Shown here in pieces: positions 5,161-5,420 of a stretch of DNA of 5,420 nucleotides; position 1 is the first letter of the stretch; every line of letters begins with the position of its first letter. The position numbers and the translations under genes were made by a program. Origin of the DNA: Deltaproteobacteria bacterium (lineage in GTDB: Bacteria; UBA10199; SBBF01); contig JACQOY010000220.1 in assembly GCA_016207765.1 (NCBI GenBank), forward strand, positions 1-5,420, given 5' to 3'. Under the pieces are notes generated by a model that saw only the letters and a program-made list of their open reading frames with translations, made no database searches and had not been told where the DNA came from.

Positions 5161-5420
5161 ATGAGTGTCGAATTAGTTCGAAGTCATCTGGAAGAAGCCA
5201 TTGGGGATAAACATATCACCATGGCGGAACTGTCCCAAATACTGAATCAAGAGGACCCGTTTTGGGGAGATGAACGAGTACCGAGCATGAGATCCTTTGT
5301 GGATAAGGATGAATATGCTGTTGTTAGAGGGCTTCAGACATCGATCCTACGCGGGGAATATACTTGTGACGATGGTGTCGCGGCTCAAATTGATGCCTTT
5401 GTGGAAAGGGGCCCTGATGA
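5161..5420 (+). CDS. Protein of unknown function (3' end beyond window)
   Basis: An ATG preceded by AGGAA at 6-base spacing opens a frame that stays open for 86 codons to the window edge. The product begins MSVELVRSHLEEAIGDKHITM and is acidic, with predicted helices and no signal peptide. Residues 65-76 (GEYTCDDGVAAQ) match the spacing of GRLEVDSGTLSQ in the preceding protein. VELV at 3-6 and an I-[ST] pair at 19-20 also have counterparts there, so this gene may encode a version of that protein's C-terminal domain. The stop of the upstream gene is only 14 bases away, so co-transcription is likely. The sequence seen is too short to name a family. Confidence 0.75.
   Translation, partial: MSVELVRSHLEEAIGDKHITMAELSQILNQEDPFWGDERVPSMRSFVDKDEYAVVRGLQTSILRGEYTCDDGVAAQIDAFVERGPD

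Overview
The window looks like a chromosomal segment of a Gram-negative, deltaproteobacterial-type bacterium. The clearest lineage clue is a TIGR02147/DUF4423-type regulator, a family described mainly from Fibrobacter and Bdellovibrio-like organisms and also seen in deltaproteobacterial metagenome bins. A lipoprotein signal and an exported small protein fit a two-membrane cell. The organism assignment is inference. No rRNA, tRNA, CRISPR, insertion sequence or phage gene is visible.

Layout. Five genes lie on the minus strand and two on the plus strand, divided by an AT-rich divergent intergenic region at about 4148-4336. Leftwards from that region run the regulator (4147-3281), a cysteine-rich lipoprotein that overlaps it by 4 bases (3284-2139), and a six-cysteine exported protein (2056-1676). 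These three look like one transcription unit: a cytoplasmic regulator followed by two envelope or secreted proteins. Further left are a small four-cysteine protein of unknown function (1574-1158) and an AAA ATPase with a C-terminal DUF4143 domain (1079 to beyond the left edge). This ATPase was found by translating the minus strand; it is open to the edge of the window. Rightwards run two unrecognised cytoplasmic proteins 14 bases apart (4337-5146 and 5161 to the right edge). They may share a module, since a G-x4-D-x-G-x3-Q motif recurs at similar spacing in both.

How it may work. The regulator sits at the divergent promoter region, where the 7-mer TAGTTAA occurs three times, so it may control itself, the two envelope genes and possibly the rightward pair. 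This is inference from position. Two likely first-in-transcript genes (starts at 4147 and 1079) lack a Shine-Dalgarno sequence and have a -10-like hexamer at leaderless spacing. The genes at 2056, 3284, 4337 and 5161 have recognisable ribosome binding sites. Symmetric elements upstream of 1574 and 1079 are candidate operators. The most interesting unit is the regulator, lipoprotein and six-Cys trio, which matches no named system that I can recognise.
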